From Patiria pectinifera (Eukaryota; Echinodermata; Asteroidea; Valvatida; Asterinidae), in NCBI GenBank assembly GCA_029964075.1, contig CM057148.1:32605916-32669915 (forward strand): DNA of 64,000 nucleotides, written 5' to 3'. The position numbers and the translations under genes were made by a program. The notes under the pieces were generated by a model that was given only the letters and a program-made list of their open reading frames with translations, searched no databases and was not told the origin of the DNA. Positions 28,001-37,000 of the stretch are shown here, piece after piece. Position 1 is the stretch's first letter. Each line of letters opens with the position of its first letter.

Positions 28001-31000
28001 TCAGAGAAAGCATCACCTTAAAGACTGCAGGATGTATGTCACGGAAACATTTCTGATACGATCTAACACTGAAGATTTCAGCAAGTGGCATTTGCAAATG
28101 GCTGCCAGTGTGTGCACAAGGTCAGTTCACATACGGTGATACGGTGCGACAGAGAACACAAATAATCATCAGAACATTGTGCTGGCCATTGGTCATGTAA
28201 TAAATTACTGCATGTGCACGACAACAATCAGAGATGAAACTGGCATATGGCAAAAAAATTGGAAACGTCAAACAAAAATACGTGTCCGAAATCTGGGCCG
28301 CGCTGCAGTTAGGCCTACACACATGTACCTGCATGTACAATACACTTCATGCCCAATTTCCGGACGCCAACTCCTGCTTAATTATTTTAGATTCAAACAA
28401 AATTTTACGATGAAAAAAAAAAAAAAATGGTCAGTGTTTTCATTGAATAAAACGCCTCAATTACGGTTAGAGTAATGGAGTCATCAACAAAGAAGTTCAC
28501 TTCTCACTTTAAAAGTCGAGGAAAAAGTCTGAAAGACAAGGGCACCGTTCATGGTGCTTCAATCATGACAATGATTCAACCACACTACTCCACTTGCATT
28601 CGTACGTGGGGAAAAATCAGACATTATCGTGTTTCTGTTCCAACAAATGCCAGCGAAATGTTTCGCTAATGCTCTCTTCGCTATCCTCCAGATAATCATC
28701 ATGATTTTTAAAGCATTGCATTTTGTACAATTAAATCTGAAACCTCCGAAAATCGCACAACATAATGAGTTTATCCACTGCATCGTTCACGAGGCTAATC
28801 GTTCCCGACCGGCCATGTGCTATGCACTAGCGGACGGTGCGGTACGTACGCTGGAGCCATTGCATCTTTGTACATACGCACACACGTGCGACACAGTGAT
28901 TTTTCCATGTCACCTGTCAATGTTTAACCTTTTGTACAGCCGGAAAAAGGCTCCGATCAGTGTTATGGCCTGTGTTTCTACCGTTGAAACTGGTCCAATA
29001 ACGACTGGTGAATGAGATTAAAACTACTGTTTACGTATGTCAAAAATGTTTGTCAGCGGGCGTTGTAGCGCGCGCACCTGGCGCACGCACGCCTTTGCAC
29101 GTGTGCGCTGCGCTTACAAATAATTGTTCGAATTCATATTACTAGTTTCTTCATTGATTTTTTACATGTTTGTAAAATAAACAACGTTTATAGAAGTGTG
29201 CTACTAAAGTCGTAAGTAAATTAAAATACTCTTTATTGATTCGTTCATTTTCAAACTGCATGGATATTCATGACCAAAATATGATGTATATTGTAGCTTA
29301 ATAATTGGAACCTATCGTAATGTTTGTATTGTTTTTGATATTCATTGTTACAGATTAAACGAAGTTATCACCAGTCGTGTGATGTCGGTGACCAAATTAT
29401 TTATAGCACAGCCGCCGCCGTCGGTATCTTCTACAACTACGTTCGCGATGATTTGAACGTGCCATTTCCATCAACTTTTCATCGACTTTTCTTCGAAATT
29501 ATGATTGAAATAAAATGACATTTTGTGAAAAAATTGTTACAAAATCAAATTTTGTGGGACACATTGTAAGAAAATTGGAAATTTCGTTGGAAAATTCAAA
29601 AAGTCGGATTTCCGATTAAAATCGGAAAAGTTTCATCTCTGAACAATGTTCAGGTTCATTTTAACTCGGTATTTCCAATCTTAAATACTGTTTTCTTTTA
29701 ATTCAAAAGAAACTTTTGATATTTCTTATGGTGCAAGTTTTGATAAGTTTGTTTGAGCAAATCGGTATATGCAATGTTAAATGATGCATTGCTGAATATG
29801 CCCAACAGGACAACCAAATTGGGTTTGTTTGGTTGGGTTCAGAAGTGCCATGTATGGCAAATTTTGGTTTGGTTTGGTGGTTCGGCTTGAGAACTAATTT
29901 TCAATCAATTAAAGCATTTTCTCTTCCCAACAACAGGATCAAATAGGAAATGCTCAAATTGTGTTTTTCTATGTTAAATTCAACAAGTTTACATGTACAT
30001 TTGGAGGATTTGGATTTTGGAGGTACATGTATACTCCTTGGGAACGTATGCTAAGAGATGAAGTAGTGAAATATCCAAAGCAGAGAACTGAAAACAACAA
30101 AACGACCCAACAAGTAATTGTACATTAACCTTTCTGTTCTGGTGCATTTGCTTCAACTCGTCAGCATGTTGTTTTAACTTAGCTGATCTCGTCTGATCCT
30201 TGACTTGATCTCTTGATGCTTGCAGCATGATTTCATGTTGTGTGTCTTGCTGCATATCTAGCTGCTGTTGCTTCAGTTTCCCATCAAGCTTCAACAAGTC
30301 TTGCCAAGCTTTTTGCTCCGAGTCTGCAGCTCTTGTTATTATCCCATCACCTTTTGACAAAAAAGTACTTATGTGTCAATCATCAAACCTAATATTAAAC
30401 TCTATTCTAAATATAACTGATAAAAACCACCACAATATCTTTAATCATTTCATATCACTTTGAATATTGAATCCTGTCACCACAATAAACACGTTCACAT
30501 GTTCCTCCTTAGTGAGTTTCATCATCATATAAGTGCTGTATGTTAGATCAACTCCAATTGAACATCTATTATAATATTTGAAATTAAAAAGCTATAAAAT
30601 GAACCAAGAGACTTTTAGAAAAAGGACAAGGCAGAGTTTGTCTTTTTGAAACCAAACATATCTATTAATATGCTATTCATAAGACAGAATTTGCGTCAGG
30701 GTGATGTCAATTCAAAATTAGCTTTTTCCCTCCGCCAGTGAAGGGCAAAACTTAATATTGTGTGGGTCACATTTTATCGCTTTCAAAAATAGGGTCGGTC
30801 GAGTGATCTGAACCAAGGGTATTTTTTTGTTGGGCCTTACGATGTCACAGTTACCTAAAATAAAACAGTGAAAGAGTGTGCACTTAAGAAACTGGCAGTT
30901 GAGAATTAGTGCGCAACAGGCATCTCCCCGACAGACTCATACAAGCAAATCATAAAAAGCTGAACAACATGAAGAGCAATGTGAAACTGAAGTCTGATGT

Positions 31001-34000
31001 GTCAAAGACCGCAAACAAAACAATCCAACTGAAGGAGTGGGAGAAACTGCTGCTGGGCATGATGCAGACGCAAAGTAGTTCGGTGATCAGTGGAGTAAAA
31101 GGTATATAACCAATTCTTTGTTAATGGTCCTTTCAGAGCTATTGGCTGCTCAGACATCTCCATCGATCTAGGACTTTGTATGCAGATGAATCCATTGTAT
31201 TTCACGCAGGGTATAACAATGCCGATTGCTTGTTCCTGCCAGCAGAGGTATCTACCAATATTTATGCATTCACTGAATAAGCAATTAGACTCATACATTC
31301 AGTGCCCCTTTACTTATGAAACTTGCCGTAGAATTGAATCTTTCGATCTACTACGGAGCAGTGTTGTAGGTCTTGAGACCTGGTCTCGGTCTCAAGACCG
31401 TCTCGAGACCTTTTTTGTGGTCTCGGTCTCAGTCTCATCCTATCAAAGTCTCGGTCTCGGGAGGGCTGGTCTTGGTCTTGAAAGCTCTGGTCTCGGTCTC
31501 GGTCTCGGATGCCAAAGTCTCTGGTTTTACCCCCGAGACCTGTCGAGACCTCAACAAAATGCACCATTTAAGTATGGCTTAATTCGTTTGCAAGCTGAAA
31601 TACGTACGAGTCTAGTCTTTATTCCAAACATGAAAGAATTTGTTAAGTGTAAGTTTTCATGCTGAAGAATGAAGCTGGAATAAAGACCAGTCAATTCAGC
31701 TTGTCAATTCGGTACCTGTGCACAGCTATGTTGCCCATGTATTTCCCTCGTACTGTCCTAGACGTGACCACCAACGCTTGCACGTGCAAATGTAACATGT
31801 TCTTGTGCTTCATTTCTCAAATTTAGTGAGAATTTGCTAGACAAAGTTTGAACTTTGTTTGCAGCAAGTTGTACACCGACTTTATCAAACTTTGTTGGCT
31901 GTAATTTTAATAGGCAGTAATTTAAAGGGCCTAATTTTGAAATCGGAATTCGCCTGACTGACAACATTTTAGACACTGTTTTCGGGGCAAGGTCTTGCAT
32001 TGTTTGTTAGTAAAATTTACATTAAAAATCAATCAACAGGGTACCAGTAGGAAACTCATCCAAAATATTTTTGAATTTTTTTCAACCTGCCCATACTATA
32101 TTTGGAAATGTAAGATTTCTTTTGTTTTTTTTTCTTTATGCTTGTCTCGGTCTCGGTCTGTCTAGGAATCTTGGTCTCGGTCTTGGTCACGGACATGGAG
32201 GTCTCGACTACAACACTGCTACGTGTACCCTGTGCAAGCCACCCTTTACCTGTTACAACCCTTGCATCTAACTGTAAAAACTGCCGGCGTCTATCACGGC
32301 GCACACACCGTGGATGTAAGGCCAGGATACACAGGTGGAAGTAGACTATCAGATCTATACCTGGCATTAACGGCAATCAGGGATCCTCCAGGGTCATTAA
32401 TGACTCCCTACATCCTGAATTTGTTTCCGACAAACCCTCCTTCTGGTATGTACACAACATGATTCAACTTTCTAAACATTCAAGATCTGGGCATAGTAAA
32501 TCTGATCAGCAAATCACTTTCTGCATGCTCAACAATCTCCAGACACTACCGAATTAATGCAAACTGAGATTATAGCCAATGCTGTAACCATCCACCTCGT
32601 GCTCCAGATATCCATTCATGTCAATCATTGAAGAGTTTTACAGCCTTGCTGACAGCTTCTTATTCAATTCTTCTTCGATCATCATGACTGGAGACTTCAA
32701 TATTGACAATCCTTCTGCATCAGAAGCCACACAGTTTGCTGATTTACTTGGCATGGCCTTCAACAACATGTCCATGCCCCTACCCGTCAACTTGGTCATA
32801 CACTTGACTTTCTCATCATACGAGTGGCTGATGCTCTCGTCTTCTCATCTCTACAGGTGATAAGCGGCCTTTCAGATCATTCTGCCATCACGTGTAATTT
32901 GTTGATCTGTAAACCCCAATCTCAGTACAGGGTGATATCTATTACGCACTTGCGTGCCATTAATCCGGAACAGTTATGGTTGACATTGAAGCACATAGTC
33001 TCCCTTCAAATTGCTGCGCTGACCAGATACAGGATGCAGTTGAAAGGTACAACCGGACACTTTCAGACATCCTTGACAAACACGCCCCTGCTACGAAATG
33101 AGGTGTCAAACCTCGGTCTAATACTGGCTTGTATAACGAAGAGGTCTCTCGGGCCAAACAGCAGCGACACCACCTTGAACGGTATTGGAGGGTATCATCT
33201 CTTGAAATAGACCAACTATACTGCCAACAACGCCAGCGTGTCATATCACTAATTCGCCAAGCCAAAAGAAACCACTATTCCAGCAGAGTCTCAGAGTTCT
33301 CTGGGGATCAGAAACAACTGTTTCCTATTGCAAATAAACTTCTTCGCAGGACCAAGGTGCCTAATCTACCCCCCCCCCATGACTCTGTGAGTTCTCTCAC
33401 TGGTCGCTTCAGCTGTTTCTTTGTGTAATAGGGATACCCCATTTCCATCTGTGCCTGACAGGTCTAGTTCCCAGGCAACGTGGACAATTAAACTCTCTGC
33501 TCAGCTTCTCTCAAGGAAGTTGGTATATCCATTTTTAAATCACCAGCGAAATTTGTGATTCAGACCCCATCCCAACGTGGCTATTGAAACAATGTGCTAA
33601 TTCCATTGTACCTACAATCACAGAAATCATAAATCAAAGTCTGGAATCTGGTGTCATTCCCCCCCCCCCCCATCTCAAACATGCCCAAGTGCGACCACTG
33701 CTCAAGAAGTCTACTCTCGACCCCACGAACTCCAAAACTATCGTCCTGTTTCAAACCTGCCGTATATTTCAAAGATACTGGAGCGCATCGCCTTTTCAAG
33801 GGTGTCATCATTTCTACTGGATAATCATCCAATGGACAGCTACTGATCTGCATATCGCCAGAGCCAGTGTAGAGACCCTTCTTGTCCACCTTGCTAACCA
33901 TGTTCTCAGACGGATGGCTGTTGGTAGAGTGACCGCTCTTCATCAACATTTGACACCATAAATCATGCCATCCTGCCAAGCCTCAACCTGATTGTCCCCC

Positions 34001-37000
34001 CGGACACGTCACTAATGGGGCAACAGTCTTTTTCACACGCCGCTCCCAAATTCTGGAACAATCTTCCACTTAAATTACAAAAGTGTTCTTCTTTGCAATC
34101 ATTCCAATCATCCCTTAAGACATATTTGTTCATCTCACATTTTTCAGTTTAATACATTTTTCCTGTGTATTTCACAACTATTGATTGATATACATGTACA
34201 TTGTATAATGCGCCATGAGTATCTCCACTGGCGTATACCAGCGCTATATAAGTGTTTGTTATTATTGTTTTTATTATTTTATATATATAGACATATATTT
34301 TGTGTTATAACACCTCATCCACAGATTCTGTGTCTTGATTGGCCGAGAGCAAGTCACATGATACTTTCTATTTTTGCTTTCTGTGCACAGCCAAAAGTAC
34401 TATACCATTAGCAACCAAAATATTATATCCATGGCGCGGTATTTGTAAGCAAATGAATGGTGTGCGCGTTGCGCGTAGCACGTTTTGTTCCAAAGAGAGC
34501 GCGCCGCAGAGTTGGGTTCAAACATTTCGTGAAGGGGTGGTTTAGAAGAGAGAAATACATTTTCCACCAATTTTGTATTGAAATTGAAGTTTATTTCAAC
34601 TGTGTTCAGATTTCAATAATTTAAAATATTAAAACCAAGCAGAATCTGTGGGTGAAGTGTTATAAAACAAATATTGAATGTTTTTATCTCGTGGTAAAGT
34701 AAAACTAGCCTGGATCACCTCGGGAGACTATTTTTACTACACCACTCAAAGCATTCAATATTTGTATAATATGGCCTGAAATTACATGTATTTATGTCTG
34801 CTGGAATTTCTCGTCATAAAGTAAGAGATTTATTGCTAATTCATTCAGGTGCCATACGTGTTGGCTTAGGTAACACCCTACACCTACTCTACATCCAAGA
34901 CGTCTATGAAGTCTCAGCCTTAAGAGTCGCAGGACAGAGAAGGAAACTGATGTGATTCCTTCAAGGCCTGTGAAAAAAAGAAAATCATCAACTCCTCCAG
35001 AAACAGAGGAAACCGAGGGACTCTGGACAGCTGAGCTATAGACACTGGTTCTATTGGAGCAGCTCAAACTAATAAGAATGCAGCAACATCCAATAGGACT
35101 ATAGGAATCGGACAGTGACGACTGTCCGATTACAAACTTATATACAACTTTCTCCTGCCGAACCACATTCATAACGCTGCCATTTTACATACTACTATTA
35201 GCTTCTTCCATTTCTAGGTTGCCCCGACCCAGCCTTTTAAAATGACAACTAAATATTCCAACTCTGAAGCATTTACCCCTTTTCATTCATACCAAATGAA
35301 GCAGATGCTAAGCAAAAGCTACAAAGTAAAAAGTAACACTTTTTAGTTTTAGCAAATGCTTTTCAGTAAAAGCATTTGCTTCAATTTCATTCATACAAAT
35401 GCAAGTAAATGCTTAAAAATAGGTAGTACAAGCAAATACCAGTTATTATACATACGACCCATTAACTCACCCTCTCAAGACAATGATCAACTAATCACTT
35501 TTATGCATGAGAGATTATCTGATCAAGCGCGGTTCTACGGGGGAGGCTGTAGCCCCCCAAAAATTTTGTCTAGCCCCCCCAAAATAAATTCCGGTAAAAA
35601 CAAAAATTGCATTAGCAAAAAGAAGGATTGTGATGTACATGCGAACAGTCTCCCCCTAAAGAAGAAATAGCCGTGACAAGGGTGCATTAGTTAATATAGT
35701 GTGAATGATTTTAGGATTTTATTGGCACTCCCCATTGAAAATATGGCATACCCCCCCCCTATTGATTTTCGGAGGCCTAAGTGTCAGGAAAAAATAACCG
35801 GTCTACATTTCAGCACGCATCCCTGAAAAAAATTCTGGATCCACCGTGCTAGCCCCTCCCCCCCCCCAAAAAATATTTGTTCTAGAACCGCGCCTGATCT
35901 TGATATATCTCAAAGCTCTTAATCCCATCGATCAGTGGAAAAAACTACTGCTCGTCCTCAACTCTGATACTGTTGAGCCTTTACCTACTAAATGCTCTTA
36001 CCTGTTGTATGTACTGGGGGGGGGCTGTAGCCCCCCCCAAAAAAATTTTGTCTAGCCCCCCCCAAAATAAATTCCATAAAAAAAAAAATTGCATTAGCAA
36101 AAAGAAGGATTGTGATGTACATGCGAACAGTCTCCCCCTAAAGAAGAAATAGCCGTGACAAGGGTGCATTAGTTAATATAGTGTGAATGATTTTAGGATT
36201 TTATTGGCACTCCCCATTGAAAATATGGCATACCCCCCCCCTATTGATTTTCGGAGGCCTAAGTGTCAGGAAAAAATAACCGGTCTACATTTCAGCACGC
36301 ATCCCTGAAAAAATTCTGGATCCACCGTGCTAGCCCCCCCAAAATATTTGTTCTAGAACCGCGCCTGATCTTGATATATCTCAAAGCTCTTAATCCCATC
36401 GATCAGTGGAAAAAAACTACTGCTCGTCCTCAACTCTGATACTGTTGAGCCTTTACCTACTAAATGCTCTTACCTGTTGTATGTACTGTTTGATGTTGTT
36501 CTGGTGATCTACCAGTATTTGCTATTACTTCTCCTGTCAGGTCTGTCTCAGGGTTTATCACATGATCTGTCATGTGATCCCTCACATGTTCTGACTCTTT
36601 ACGTTCTTCTTTCTCCACCTCAGTCAGAACCTGCAAATGTACATGATACAAAAAATATAGTTAATAAACACACAGGATCTACAAAATATCTGTCTTTTTT
36701 TGACTTGGGAGGTTGATAGAAAAGCCAGAGGTGTGCCATCACCATGGGTGGCAAGTATGCCGTCCCTTACCCACTCACATTAACACAAATGTGATCTTGA
36801 CACCAAGTAGGAAATTTGTATGCAATAAATCAACACGATTTATCTATTACAAACAGTGGCACATTAGTAAGAATCCACTCATCATTTTCTTTAGGCCAAA
36901 AAAACATTGTCACAAAATGTATACATGTATATTCCATCAATAATCATATCATTCACAATTTGAAACATGACCCTGAATTTAAAGAAGTGCAAAAAAAAAA

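Noticed and set aside
28629-29015. 128-codon open frame on the plus strand
   Set aside because: No recognisable motif, Cys/His/Leu mix typical of chance, overlaps other frames, and lies inside an LRRIQ1 intron.
30909-31109. Lys-rich 66-codon frame on the plus strand
   Set aside because: Looks helical, but no splice partners or homologue could be identified; lies in an LRRIQ1 intron near repeat ends.
31180-31665. 161-codon open frame on the plus strand
   Set aside because: Much of it is the translation of GGTCTC repeats at the end of a hAT-like element.
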